DNA of 38,482 nt from an uncultured Collinsella sp. (GTDB lineage: Bacteria > Actinomycetota > Coriobacteriia > Coriobacteriales > Coriobacteriaceae): positions 1 to 38,482 of the forward strand of contig CALGZX010000087.1 of NCBI GenBank assembly GCA_937934165.1. Direction: 5' to 3'. Shown piece after piece: positions 1 to 8,357 of this stretch (its first letter is position 1; each line of letters begins with the position of its first letter). The notes under the pieces were generated by a model. The model worked only from the letters and a program-made list of their open reading frames with translations. It did no database searches and was not told the origin of the DNA. The position numbers were made by a program, and so were the translations under genes.

Positions 1-44
1 CCTTCCTTTCCATCGAGGGAAAATTACCTCTTTATCGGCAAAAC

Positions 45-80
45 CAGATCGGCTGCAAACCTCGGTTTGCAGCCGATCTG
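45..80 (-). terminator. Intrinsic terminator of the PAS/HTH regulator gene
   Basis: A perfect 17-bp inverted repeat (arms 45-61 and 64-80, two-base spacer) lies just downstream of the minus-strand gene that ends at 121. Read on the minus strand, the stem is followed by GTTTTGCC, a short T-run. No gene is seen in bases 1-120 otherwise. Confidence 0.7.
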
Positions 81-120
81 TCTTAATAATAAGCATCTGA
101 ACGTCTGTGTTTGAGGTGTT

Positions 121-759
121 TTACGCCTTGGATTCGTCAATGTAGCTGTACAGAGTGTACTTGGAGATGCCGAAGAACTTGCATACCCGGTCGCCGCTCT
201 TGGTGATGAGGAAGGCTCCGGTCTCATTGAGAAACTGCACCGCCTTGACCTTATCCTCCTTGTTCATCAGGGCCACCGGCTTACCCACCACCTTCACGCT
301 CTGCTCGATCAGCTCATCCAGCAGATCAGAGACATTCCGGGCAATCGGCTCCGGCTCCTTCTCGTCCTTTTCAGTGGCGGTAAACTGCTTGATCGCATTC
401 TCCATGGCCAGCATCAGGGTGATATCGTAGTTGATGCCGAAGATGCCAATGGGGGCACCGTCATCATCTCGGATATAGATGGTGGTGGATTTCAGGATCT
501 TCCCATCCTTGGTCCGGGTCAGATAGGACAGGTGATCGTGGAGCTGTTCGGGGTTCCCCCGCAGGGCTTCCAGAACCACATGGGAGGGCCCGTCCCCCAC
601 CTTGCGTCCGGTGACGTGTCCGTTTTCAATGGCAACGATGGACCGTTCCGGGTCATTGGTGGCAAGATCGTGAACCACCACCTCGCAGTTGGGGCCGAAT
701 TGACTGGCGATCCCCTTTGCCAGCGTCAAGAGAAATTGCAGCGTAGATGCATTCGGCAC
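121..759 (-). CDS. YheO-like PAS domain / DauR-type HTH transcriptional regulator
   Basis: Probable DNA-binding regulator of 212 aa, transcribed divergently from dpaL. The N-terminal part (about residues 5-115) resembles the YheO-like PAS domain that senses small ligands. The C-terminal ~60 residues (from about 150, ending in KFFGISKYTLYSYIDE) resemble the HTH_22 domain of the YheO/DauR family. The frame is open to an ATG at 801, but I chose the GTG at 759 because AAGGAGG sits eight bases before it and the family's conserved region starts there. DauR-type proteins often control adjacent amino-acid catabolic genes, so dpaL is the likely target (inference). Codon use (many GTG, CTG, CGG) and the AT-rich upstream DNA differ from the Collinsella-like genes further on, suggesting Oscillospiraceae-like Firmicute origin. 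Confidence 0.85.
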   Translation of the reverse strand: MPNASTLQFLLTLAKGIASQFGPNCEVVVHDLATNDPERSIVAIENGHVTGRKVGDGPSHVVLEALRGNPEQLHDHLSYLTRTKDGKILKSTTIYIRDDDGAPIGIFGINYDITLMLAMENAIKQFTATEKDEKEPEPIARNVSDLLDELIEQSVKVVGKPVALMNKEDKVKAVQFLNETGAFLITKSGDRVCKFFGISKYTLYSYIDESKA

Positions 760-874
760 GTAAATGCCCTCCTTTTCCGGTCCGCAGCAGAAACGCCCCA
801 AAAAGAACAGGGCAAACTATGGAATACACGGTCTGATCCGTTGCCGCTGACAGGCCTGCCATGATTATTCCATT

Positions 875-902
875 ATTGTATCATAATTTTAATGAGTTTC
901 AA
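875..902 (-). promoter_or_regulatory. Promoter of the PAS/HTH regulator
   Basis: On the minus strand TTGAAA (forward 897-902) and TACAAT (forward 875-880) are separated by 16 bases, a good vegetative sigma promoter. It lies in an AT-rich block about 115 bp upstream of the chosen GTG start. Confidence 0.65.
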
Positions 903-1055
903 CCATTTTTTTGAGACCTAAAAATTTTTAATTTTCTCGTTAGAGTATCTGGGCCGTCAAGCAGATTGCAGCAGGAGCGATATATCCGAAAACAAGTCAG
1001 ATCTCCCTCCACTCACGAAGTGGCCTTCCGTAAAAAGCAAGGGCACTTCCAAACC

Positions 1056-1069
1056 TTCCATGCATGGAA
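1056..1069. promoter_or_regulatory. 14-bp perfect palindrome, candidate operator between regulator and dpaL
   Basis: TTCCATGCATGGAA is a perfect palindrome located between the divergent promoters of the regulator and dpaL, about 120 bp upstream of the dpaL -35 element. Its position suits an operator for the adjacent regulator, but nothing in the sequence proves binding. The rest of the 760-1279 spacer shows only the two promoters. Confidence 0.4.
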
Positions 1070-1190
1070 AGCCGGGGAAATATCCCTGCTGCGGAGGCCC
1101 GATTTTTGGAAAAAACAGCCTTGCGCACAGGTTCCGCAAGAGGAACCAAAAAAAGTTTTAGCTTTACAGCATTTTTTTGAGTTTTTCTGC

Positions 1191-1218
1191 TTGACAACCG
1201 AAGAACACATGCTATGAT
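1191..1218 (+). promoter_or_regulatory. Promoter of dpaL
   Basis: TTGACA (1191-1196) and TATGAT (1213-1218) are spaced by 16 bases. This is a near-consensus vegetative promoter about 60 bp upstream of the dpaL start. GGAGG at 1265-1269 is the ribosome binding site for the ATG at 1280. Confidence 0.8.
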
Positions 1219-1279
1219 GGTCTCAGAAAGCTAAATAAATTTTGCCATGAAGTAAAAAGATTTTGGAGGCGAGTATTCC

Positions 1280-2494
1280 ATGAAAGATCAGCTCAAATGG
1301 GTCCTCAATCATATGCCGAAGAGTGACGATCAGCATCTGGATGTGATGTCCCTGCCCAATGTGGCCAAGGCCCGCTCCTTCCACGGGTCCTTCCCCCAGT
1401 ACTCCATCACCCCTCTGGCGCAGCTGGACGGCATGGCCAAGTACCTGGGCCTGGGCGGCCTGTTCGTGAAGGACGAGTCCTTCCGCTTCGGCCTCAACGC
1501 CTTCAAGGTGCTGGGCGGCTCCTTCGCCATGGCCCGGTACATCGCCGGCGAGATGGGCCGGGACGTGTCCGAAATGAATTACAGCTACCTGACCAGCGAA
1601 GCCTTCCGTAAGGAATTCGGTCAGGCCACTTTCTTCACCGCCACCGATGGCAACCATGGCCGCGGCGTGGCATGGGCGGCCAACAAGCTGGGCCAGAAGT
1701 CGGTGGTACACATGCCCAAGGGCAGCAGCAAGTCCCGCTTTGACAATATCGCCAAGGAGGGCGCCAAGGTCACCATCGAGGAAGTCAACTACGACGAGTG
1801 CGTGCGCATGGCCGCCGCCGAGGCCGACGCCTGCGAGCGCGGCGTCATCGTTCAGGACACCGCCTGGGAGGGCTACGAGAAGATCCCGTCTTGGATCATG
1901 GAGGGCTACGGCACCATGGCTTCCGAGGCTGCCGAGCAGCTGCGCGAGATGGCCATCAACCGCCCGACCCACGTGTTTGTCCAGGCTGGCGTGGGTTCGC
2001 TCGCCGGCGCCGTGGTGGGCTACTTCACCAACCTGTATCCCGATAACCCGCCCACCTTCGTCGTGGTTGAGTGCGCGCCTGCCGCCTGCCTGTACAAGGG
2101 CGCTGCCGCTGGCGACGGCGATCCGCGCATCGTGGACGGTGACATGCCCTCCATCATGGCCGGTCTGTGCTGCGGAGAGCCCAACATCCTGGGCTGGGAT
2201 ATCCTGCGCAACCATGCCACCGCCTTCGTGTCCTGCCCCGACTGGGTCACCGCTCGCGGCATGCGCACCCTGGGCGCTCCCGAGAAGGGCGACCCGCGCG
2301 TCATCTCCGGCGAGTCCGGCGCTGTGACCACCGGCCTGGTCGAGACCCTCATGCTCGATCCCGAGTACGCCGAGCTCAAGGAGCTCATCGGCCTGGACAA
2401 GACGAGCTCCGTGCTCTGCTTCTCCACCGAGGGCGATACGGATCCCGACCAGTATCGCCGCATTGTTTGGGAAGGCGAATATCCCACTTGCTAA
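1280..2494 (+). CDS. dpaL: Diaminopropionate ammonia-lyase (DpaL/YgeX)
   Basis: PLP-dependent lyase that cleaves 2,3-diaminopropionate to pyruvate and two ammonia; cytosolic, fold type II. The 404-aa length fits the family (E. coli YgeX is about 398). K76 in the FGLNAFK motif is the expected Schiff-base lysine, D123 (TATDGNHGRG) and D193 (VQDTAWEGY) fit the known catalytic acids, and the AGVGSLAG loop near 215 binds phosphate. It heads dpaL-ygeY-ygeW, a trio conserved in the anaerobic purine-degradation locus. Codon use drifts: CGG and mostly GTG valines before about 1620-1760, then CGC and frequent GTC as in the following Collinsella-like genes, so the gene itself may be a hybrid (inference). 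The frame is intact. Confidence 0.93.
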   Translation: MKDQLKWVLNHMPKSDDQHLDVMSLPNVAKARSFHGSFPQYSITPLAQLDGMAKYLGLGGLFVKDESFRFGLNAFKVLGGSFAMARYIAGEMGRDVSEMNYSYLTSEAFRKEFGQATFFTATDGNHGRGVAWAANKLGQKSVVHMPKGSSKSRFDNIAKEGAKVTIEEVNYDECVRMAAAEADACERGVIVQDTAWEGYEKIPSWIMEGYGTMASEAAEQLREMAINRPTHVFVQAGVGSLAGAVVGYFTNLYPDNPPTFVVVECAPAACLYKGAAAGDGDPRIVDGDMPSIMAGLCCGEPNILGWDILRNHATAFVSCPDWVTARGMRTLGAPEKGDPRVISGESGAVTTGLVETLMLDPEYAELKELIGLDKTSSVLCFSTEGDTDPDQYRRIVWEGEYPTC

Positions 2495-2501
2495 TCGTTG
2501 G

Positions 2502-2528
2502 GGCGGAGTAAATAGGTATCGCTCCGCC
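2502..2528 (+). other. Intercistronic hairpin between dpaL and ygeY
   Basis: GGCGGAG (2502-2508) pairs with CTCCGCC (2522-2528). No T-run follows, so this is more likely an mRNA processing or stability hairpin than a terminator. Confidence 0.4.
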
Positions 2529-2568
2529 ACCTCACAGGTAGATTCCTTCGTTTGAAAGGTTATGAACA

Positions 2569-3954
2569 ATGGCTAAAGAACTCGATTTCGACGCTATCAA
2601 GGCTGCTGCTGAGTCTCATCGTGCTGATATGACTCGCTTCCTGCGCGCTATGATCTCCCATCCCTCTGAGTCCTGCGAGGAGGGTGAGGTTGTTGCCTGC
2701 ATCAAGGCCGAGATGGAGAGCCTTGGTTATGACGAGGTCAAGGTCGACGGCCTGGGCAATGTCATGGGCTTTATGGGCGAGGGCGACAAGATCATCGCCA
2801 TCGACTCTCACATCGACACCGTCGGCATCGGCAACATCGAGAACTGGGATGCCGATCCCTACGAGGGCTACGAGACCGACGAGATCATCTACGGCCGCGG
2901 CGGCTCCGACCAGGAGGGCGGCATGGCTTCTGCTACCTACGCTGCCAAGATGATGAAGGACATGGGCCTCATCCCCGAGGGCTACAAGATCATGGTCGTC
3001 GGCACCGTCCAGGAAGAGGACTGCGACGGCATGTGCTGGCAGTACATCTACAACAAGGACGGCATTAAGCCCGAGTTCGTCATTTCCACTGAGCCCACCG
3101 ACGGCGGCATCTATCGCGGTCACCGCGGCCGTATGGAGATCCGCGTCGACGTTCACGGTACCTCCTGCCACGGCTCTGCTCCCGACCGCGGCGACAACGC
3201 CATCTACAAGATGGCTGACATCATCGCTGACGTCCGCGCTCTCAACAACAACGGCTGCGACGAGTCGACCGACATCAAGGGTCTCGTCAAGATGCTCGAC
3301 CCCAAGTACAACCCCGAGCACTACGAGGATGCCCGCTTCCTGGGCCGCGGCACCTGCACCGTCAGCCAGATCTTCTACACCAGCCCCAGCCGCTGCGCCG
3401 TGGCCGATTCCTGCGCCATCTCCATCGACCGTCGCATGACCGCCGGCGAGACCTGGGAGTCCTGCCTGGACGAGATCCGCAACCTGCCGGCCGCCAAGAA
3501 GTACGGCGACGACGTGAAGGTCTCCATGTACATGTACGACCGTCCGTCCTGGACCGGCGAGGTCTACGAGACCGAGGCTTACTTCCCCACGTGGATCAAC
3601 AAGGAGACCGCTCCGCACGTCAAGGCTCTCGTCGACGCCCACAAGGCCATGTTCGGTGACGAGCGCATCGGCTGCGAGCCCAGCATGGACAAGCGCACCG
3701 GTCGCCCGCTGTGCGACAAGTGGACCTTCTCCACGAACTGTGTCTCCATCCAGGGCCGCTACGGCATCCCCTGCGTGGGCTTTGGCCCGGGTGCCGAGTC
3801 TCAGGCTCACGCTCCCAACGAGGTCACCTACAAGGACGACCTGGTCACCGCTGCTGCCATGTACGTGGCTGCCCTGAACCTCTACGATCCGAGCAAGGCC
3901 GATGGCGACGCCACCGTGTTCCGCGCCGGTCTGACCAACAACAAGATCGATTAG
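2569..3954 (+). CDS. ygeY: M20-family metallohydrolase YgeY
   Basis: Putative zinc/cobalt-dependent M20 amidohydrolase of 461 aa, cytosolic; the family includes succinyl-diaminopimelate desuccinylase and carboxypeptidase G2-like enzymes. Metal-site motifs are visible: SHIDTVG near residue 84, the GRGGSDQEGGMAS block near 115, TVQEEDCDG near 147 (catalytic glutamates), STEPT near 172, and a late HAPNE histidine near 425. It follows dpaL by 74 bp and precedes ygeW, matching the YgeW-X-Y grouping of E. coli. The exact substrate in purine/urate breakdown is not provable from sequence. Codons (GCT, CTC, CGC, GGC) resemble those of the ribosomal protein genes in this window, suggesting high expression. 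Confidence 0.92.
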   Translation: MAKELDFDAIKAAAESHRADMTRFLRAMISHPSESCEEGEVVACIKAEMESLGYDEVKVDGLGNVMGFMGEGDKIIAIDSHIDTVGIGNIENWDADPYEGYETDEIIYGRGGSDQEGGMASATYAAKMMKDMGLIPEGYKIMVVGTVQEEDCDGMCWQYIYNKDGIKPEFVISTEPTDGGIYRGHRGRMEIRVDVHGTSCHGSAPDRGDNAIYKMADIIADVRALNNNGCDESTDIKGLVKMLDPKYNPEHYEDARFLGRGTCTVSQIFYTSPSRCAVADSCAISIDRRMTAGETWESCLDEIRNLPAAKKYGDDVKVSMYMYDRPSWTGEVYETEAYFPTWINKETAPHVKALVDAHKAMFGDERIGCEPSMDKRTGRPLCDKWTFSTNCVSIQGRYGIPCVGFGPGAESQAHAPNEVTYKDDLVTAAAMYVAALNLYDPSKADGDATVFRAGLTNNKID

Positions 3955-4009
3955 TCCCATTCCTCGATTTTGTTGAGCCGGGGGCTGCTCGTGTCCCCGG
4001 CACCCCCTG

Positions 4010-4037
4010 TTGACTTGGGGCCCGCGGTCGTTATCTC
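4010..4037 (+). promoter_or_regulatory. Weak candidate promoter for ygeW
   Basis: TTGACT (4010-4015), a 16-base spacer and TATCTC (4032-4037) lie in the 201-bp gap between ygeY and ygeW. Just upstream, GCCGGGG and CCCCGGC (about 3977-4001) can form a hairpin without a T-run. The gap suggests ygeW may be partly uncoupled from dpaL-ygeY. Confidence 0.3.
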
Positions 4038-4155
4038 CCATGCTTCCTCAACGGTGGCGGGTCCTCGTCATGGTGCTCTGCATGTTCTAGCCACACGCGC
4101 ATGCCGGAGCACATCTACTCATTGCGATCGTTTCATCTTTAGAAAGGACATTTCC

Positions 4156-5358
4156 ATGGACGCTAAGTTTACCGAGCTCGTCGAGCAGCTGAACGGCCTC
4201 GATTTTAAGGGTATGTACGGCAGCGACTTCCTGCACACCTGGGACAAGACCACCGATGAGCTCAAGGCGCTCTACATCGTCGCCGACGCCCTGCGCGAGC
4301 TGCGTGAGAACAACGTCTCGTCCAAGATTTTTGACTCGGGTTTGGCCGTCTCCCTGTTCCGCGACAACTCCACCCGTACGCGTTTTTCCTTCTCTAAGGC
4401 CGCCAACCTGCTCGGCCTCGAGCTGCAGGACCTGGACGAGAAGAAGTCCCAGATCGCCCACGGCGAGACCGTCCGCGAGACCGCTACCATGATCTCCTTT
4501 ATGGCCGACGTCATCGGCATCCGCGATGACATGTACATCGGCAAGGGCGACGCCTACATGGCCGAGGTCTCCGAGTCCGTGCAGCAGGCCTACGAGGACG
4601 GCGTTCTGGATCACCGTCCCACGCTCATCTCCCTGCAGTCCGACTCCGACCACCCCACGCAGTCTTCTGCCGACATGCTCTACCTCATCAACGAGTTTGG
4701 CGGCCTTGAGAACCTCAAGGGCAAGAAGGTTGCCGTTACCTGGGCCTATTCGCCCTCTTACGGCAAGCCGCTGTCCTGCCCGCAGTCGCTGATTAGCCTG
4801 CTGCCCCGTTTTGGCATGGACGTCACCCTGGCTCACCCCGAGGGCTACGACCTCATGCCTGAGGTCGTCGAGCGCGCCAAGGGCTATGCCGCCGAGTCCG
4901 GCACCACCTTTAAGCAGGTCAACACCATGGCCGAGGCCTTCGAGGGCGCCGACATCGTGATCCCCAAGAGCTGGGCTCCGTTTGCCGCCATGGAGAAGCG
5001 TACCAACCTGTACGCCGAGGGCGACGACGCCGGCATCGCAGCGCTCGAGAAGGAGCTGCTCGCCCAGAACGCTACGCATCAGGACTGGTGCTCCACGACC
5101 GAGCTCATGGAGAAGACCGCCAACGGCCAGGACACCATCTTTATGCACCCGCTGCCCGCCGACATCTCCGGTGTCTCTTGCGAGCACGGCGAGGTCAACG
5201 CCGACGTCTTCGATATGCACCGCGTGGGCATGTACAAGGAGGCCAGCTACAAGCCGTACGCCATCGCAGCCATGATGTTCCTGCAAAAGGTTGCCGATCC
5301 CGCCGCTACCCTCAAGGCCCTCGACGAGCGCAACACCGCCCGTTGGCTCCAGGCCTAA
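4156..5358 (+). CDS. ygeW: Knotted carbamoyltransferase YgeW
   Basis: Member of the aspartate/ornithine carbamoyltransferase superfamily, 400 aa (E. coli YgeW is about 396). The carbamoyl-phosphate loop STRTR (residues 72-76) and an HPLPAD motif near 335 are present. The knotted-fold YgeW clade is thought to act in purine/allantoin-like breakdown; its acceptor is uncertain. The frame stays open upstream to 3970, but the ATG at 4156 is preferred: AAAGGA sits eight bases before it and the conserved N-terminus starts there. It is the third gene of the catabolic trio and is closed by a terminator at 5383-5421. Codon bias is of the highly expressed type, like ygeY. Confidence 0.92.
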   Translation: MDAKFTELVEQLNGLDFKGMYGSDFLHTWDKTTDELKALYIVADALRELRENNVSSKIFDSGLAVSLFRDNSTRTRFSFSKAANLLGLELQDLDEKKSQIAHGETVRETATMISFMADVIGIRDDMYIGKGDAYMAEVSESVQQAYEDGVLDHRPTLISLQSDSDHPTQSSADMLYLINEFGGLENLKGKKVAVTWAYSPSYGKPLSCPQSLISLLPRFGMDVTLAHPEGYDLMPEVVERAKGYAAESGTTFKQVNTMAEAFEGADIVIPKSWAPFAAMEKRTNLYAEGDDAGIAALEKELLAQNATHQDWCSTTELMEKTANGQDTIFMHPLPADISGVSCEHGEVNADVFDMHRVGMYKEASYKPYAIAAMMFLQKVADPAATLKALDERNTARWLQA

Positions 5359-5382
5359 AGCCGGGTTGAGGTAAGCCATGTA

Positions 5383-5421
5383 AAGGGGGCGCTCTGCCAA
5401 CCGGCGGGGTGCCCCCTTTTT
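5383..5421 (+). terminator. Intrinsic terminator after ygeW
   Basis: AAGGGGGC (5383-5390) pairs with GCCCCCTT (5411-5418) and runs into five T residues (5417-5421). It separates the dpaL-ygeY-ygeW unit from the next operon. Confidence 0.85.
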
Positions 5422-5508
5422 GCATCGCGGGCGTGCGGGATAAGCGCTTTCGATGTAGATGCCCGCGGCGCGAGTTATGGGTACGATGGTTTCAGGGGAG
5501 GTATCACC

Positions 5509-6123
5509 ATGAAACTTGGATGCGTCATTATGGCTTCGGGCGAGGGCAAGCGGTTTGGCTCTAACAAGATGCTTGCCGATATCTATGGCGAGCCGCTGAT
5601 TGCCCGGACCATCGATTCGGTTCCCCGGGGCTTTGACGTCGTGGTTTCGACGCGTTGGCCCGAGGTCGCTCAGATTTGCGAGGACAAGCATTGCCCGTGC
5701 GTGCTGCACGATGGCGAGCTGCGCAGCGAAAGCGTCCGTGCGGGCCTTTCGTGGGGAGTCGAACGCAACTGGAAAGGTTGCCTCTTTTTGCCGGGCGACC
5801 AGCCGCTCGTGAGTTCGGATTCTTTTGAGGCTATGGTTCGTGCATTTGACGAGCGTGGCCGCAAACATCCGGTGCGTCTTGCGTGCAACGGTGAGCCTTC
5901 GAGCCCGGTGCTCTTTCCGGCGGAACTGTTCGATGCACTTATGTGTCTTGAGGGCAAAGACGGCGGGGGCTCGATTCTCAAAGGTCGCGTCGACGTTGCG
6001 CTGGTCGAAGCGCGTGCCTACGAGCTGTGGGACGTCGATACCGTCAAGGGACAGCGACGCATAACGGAGCATATTGCCGCCTGCTCGTATTTTGATCACG
6101 TGGCCAACTGCATCAATCAATAA
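5509..6123 (+). CDS. mocA: MocA/YgfJ-like molybdopterin nucleotidyltransferase
   Basis: Nucleotidyltransferase of the NTP_transf_3 (MobA-like) family, 204 aa, probably adding CMP or a similar nucleotide to molybdopterin for xanthine-dehydrogenase-type enzymes. The N-terminal nucleotide-binding loop ASGEGKRFGSNKML (residues 9-22), the PGDQPLV metal-binding motif near 95 and a late GGGSIL motif match MocA/YgfJ. Its company (hydantoinase, yqeC, yqeB, xdhC) mirrors E. coli ygfJ. GGGGAGG precedes the ATG. It overlaps nothing and is followed nine bases later by the hydantoinase, so the two are probably co-transcribed. Codons are ordinary high-GC, unlike ygeY/ygeW. The nucleotide transferred cannot be decided from sequence. 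Confidence 0.85.
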   Translation: MKLGCVIMASGEGKRFGSNKMLADIYGEPLIARTIDSVPRGFDVVVSTRWPEVAQICEDKHCPCVLHDGELRSESVRAGLSWGVERNWKGCLFLPGDQPLVSSDSFEAMVRAFDERGRKHPVRLACNGEPSSPVLFPAELFDALMCLEGKDGGGSILKGRVDVALVEARAYELWDVDTVKGQRRITEHIAACSYFDHVANCINQ

Positions 6124-6132
6124 GGAGCAATT

Positions 6133-7500
6133 ATGATCATCATCAAAAACGGCGCGCTCGTGACGCCCCAGGGGCTTCGCCGCGCCGATCTTGCCATGGA
6201 GGGCGATAAGATCGTGCGGATCGCCGCAGCGATTGAGCCGGGCGCCGACGATACCGTCGAGGACGCCGCGGGCTGCTGGGTGTTTCCCGGCTTTATCGAC
6301 GGCCACACGCACATGCAGTGCTGGACTGGCATGGATTGGACAGCCGATAGCTTTGAGACCGGCACGCGCGCGGCTGCCTGCGGCGGCACGACGACCATTG
6401 TGGACTACGCGACGGCCGATCGCGGCGTGACCATGCCCGATGCCTTGGCCGAGTGGCATCGCCGCGCCGACGGAACCTGCACGGCCAACTACGCTTTTCA
6501 TATGGCACTCGCCGAGTGGAATGAGCGCAACCGCGCCGATCTTTCGGGCATGCGCGAGGCGGGCGTGTCGTCGTTCAAGACCTACTTTGCCTATGACCAC
6601 CTTCGCTTGGACGATGCCGAGACGCTCGAGGTGCTCGAGGAGCTCAAGCGTATTGGCGGCATACTGTGCGTGCATTGCGAGAACGGCACGCTGGTGAATG
6701 AGCTGCAGAAGCGCGTGTACGAGCAGGGGATTCATGGGCCCGAGGGGCATGCACTCAGCCGTCCGGACGTGTGCGAGGCCGAGGCCGTGAGTCGTCTGCT
6801 GTATCTGGCGCACTTAGCCGGGGACGCCCCAGTCAACGTGGTGCACCTTTCGACCAAGCTGGGGCTCGAGGCCATTCGCGCTGCCAAAGCGCGCGGGCAG
6901 AAGAACATCTATGTCGAGACCTGCCCTCAGTATCTGATGCTCGACGATACTTGCTACTTGGAGCAGGGCGAGGACGGCTTTGCGGGCGCCAAGTACGTGA
7001 TGAGCCCGCCGCTGCGCCATGCCGGTGACCGTGCCGCGCTACGCGAGGCGCTTGTGGCCGGCGAGATCGATACGATTGCGACCGATCATTGCAGCTTTAA
7101 CCTGCACGGGCAAAAGGACCGCGGGCGCGACGATTTCCGCGCGATTCCCAACGGCGGGCCCGGCGTGGAACATCGTCCCGTCGCGATTGCCACGATCTTT
7201 GAGGGCCAGCTGGGCCCCGAGGATCTGTGCCGCTTGATGAGCGAGAACCCGGCGCGCGTTTTTGGCATGTATCCGCGCAAGGGCTGTCTTGCCGAGGGTG
7301 CCGATGCCGATGTGTGCGTGTGGGATCCCAAGGCACGCTGGACGATCAGTGCCGCGACGCAGCATCAGGCCGTGGACTACACGCCGCTCGAGGGTTTTGA
7401 GGCACATGGCCGCGCCAAGGCTGTGTTTGTGAACGGCGTGCTGGCTGCGCGCGACGGCGAGCCCACCGGAGCCCAACCCGGTCGCTACGTCCCTCGCTAG
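6133..7500 (+). CDS. hydA: Dihydropyrimidinase / D-hydantoinase (HyuA/HydA)
   Basis: Amidohydrolase-superfamily ring-opening enzyme for cyclic ureides (dihydropyrimidines, hydantoins), 455 aa, the family's usual length. The binuclear metal site is complete: H58 and H60 in DGHTH, the carbamylated-lysine candidate K149 in SSFKTYF, H181, H238 (VVHLS) and D318 (ATDHCSF). E. coli hyuA lies in the same ygeWXY neighbourhood and is implicated in anaerobic purine breakdown, so a hydantoin-like purine intermediate is a plausible substrate (inference). It is coupled to the upstream MocA-like gene and convergent with yqeC. Confidence 0.92.
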   Translation: MIIIKNGALVTPQGLRRADLAMEGDKIVRIAAAIEPGADDTVEDAAGCWVFPGFIDGHTHMQCWTGMDWTADSFETGTRAAACGGTTTIVDYATADRGVTMPDALAEWHRRADGTCTANYAFHMALAEWNERNRADLSGMREAGVSSFKTYFAYDHLRLDDAETLEVLEELKRIGGILCVHCENGTLVNELQKRVYEQGIHGPEGHALSRPDVCEAEAVSRLLYLAHLAGDAPVNVVHLSTKLGLEAIRAAKARGQKNIYVETCPQYLMLDDTCYLEQGEDGFAGAKYVMSPPLRHAGDRAALREALVAGEIDTIATDHCSFNLHGQKDRGRDDFRAIPNGGPGVEHRPVAIATIFEGQLGPEDLCRLMSENPARVFGMYPRKGCLAEGADADVCVWDPKARWTISAATQHQAVDYTPLEGFEAHGRAKAVFVNGVLAARDGEPTGAQPGRYVPR

Positions 7501-7529
7501 CAGCAAAGATGCCGTGTCCCCTCCGCAGC

Positions 7530-7590
7530 TGCGGTGAAATACGGACTGTTTGCGGCCGTTTGGCGGCCAAACAGTCCGTATTTCACCGCA
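7530..7590. repeat. 61-nt dispersed palindrome, copy 1
   Basis: Perfect 23-bp arms at 7530-7552 and 7568-7590 with a 15-base centre that itself pairs (GCC/GGC). A second copy lies at 10315-10375. It sits between the convergent hydA and yqeC genes without a clear T-run on either strand, so it looks like a REP-type repeat, though it could act as a weak bidirectional terminator. Confidence 0.85.
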
Positions 7591-7609
7591 ACTGACGAGA
7601 TGGGGCCGG

Positions 7610-8344
7610 CTACTTGAGGCTGCTGGCGATGAGGGGGCGGCCGAGGGCTGCCTCGAAGCGGTCGGCCATCGTGGGGTCGGCAAGCGTGTCGACTTGGTTG
7701 AGCATGACGCGTGCGGTGCTGAGCTTCATCTCTTGCATCTCGGCATTGAGCACCTGGGCGACGCGCTCGGGCGTGGCGATGTCGGTGAGCTCGCAGCCGC
7801 AACGCTCGCAAAAGAGCTCGGGGCGGTGGACGGCTTCGTTGATGGGCTTGCTGAGTCCCGAGGCGCCGACGAGCCAGATGACGTTGGCCGTGCCGGCGGG
7901 AATTACCGGCTCCCAGGCGGCATGCGCCTTGAGCGGGAGTCGCTTGCTACCGTCTGCCTCGGCCAACACATAGTCAAAGCGCTGTGCCAGCCTGCCGAGT
8001 GGCTCGGCGGGGGCGGAGAGCTTGCCTGTCTCCGGGTCCAAGACGCCTGCCTGGCAGATGCCTCCGCGTGCAAGGCCCGCGCAGGCCTCGCAGGTGCAAC
8101 CGGGGACATGCGAGGCGCCCGGCTTCCAAGGCGCGGCGTCCAGGCGACGATTCGACCCGTCCCATGGCACGCCGGCAACGGGAAGCATATGCGTGGTGGT
8201 GCAGAGGAGCACGCGGCCGCCAGCGCGCATGAGCTCAAGACCCAGCGTTTTGAGCAACGTCGACTTGCCGCCGCTGCCGATAATCGCGGTAATGCCCGGC
8301 TCGATCCTGAGCGCCGAGGCAAGATTGCCGCTAACCGTTTCCAT
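7610..8344 (-). CDS. yqeC: Selenium-cofactor biosynthesis protein YqeC
   Basis: P-loop protein of 244 aa in the YqeC family, which is genomically tied to selenium-dependent molybdenum hydroxylases; its reaction is unproven. The Walker A loop GSGGKST lies at residues 23-29, TTTHM follows near 50, and an EADGSKRLPLKAH segment near 130 is typical of the family. A Cys cluster around residues 83-97 (CTCEAC...GIC) and a CERCGC motif near 180 could bind metal or selenium; whether the whole family has them I cannot say. It is divergent from yqeB and convergent with hydA. The start at 8344 has only a weak ribosome binding site. Confidence 0.88.
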   Translation of the reverse strand: METVSGNLASALRIEPGITAIIGSGGKSTLLKTLGLELMRAGGRVLLCTTTHMLPVAGVPWDGSNRRLDAAPWKPGASHVPGCTCEACAGLARGGICQAGVLDPETGKLSAPAEPLGRLAQRFDYVLAEADGSKRLPLKAHAAWEPVIPAGTANVIWLVGASGLSKPINEAVHRPELFCERCGCELTDIATPERVAQVLNAEMQEMKLSTARVMLNQVDTLADPTMADRFEAALGRPLIASSLK

Positions 8345-8357
8345 CTGTTCACCGCCG

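Noticed and set aside
2560..4041. 493-codon minus-strand frame over ygeY
   Set aside because: Val/Gly/Asp-rich antisense shadow of ygeY with no recognisable motif or ribosome binding site.
4087..6813. 908-codon open frame on the minus strand opposite ygeW, the MocA-like gene and hydA
   Set aside because: It is antisense to three well-supported genes, has His/Arg/Leu-rich composition without a domain, and is explained by GC-rich codons leaving few stops in the opposite frame.
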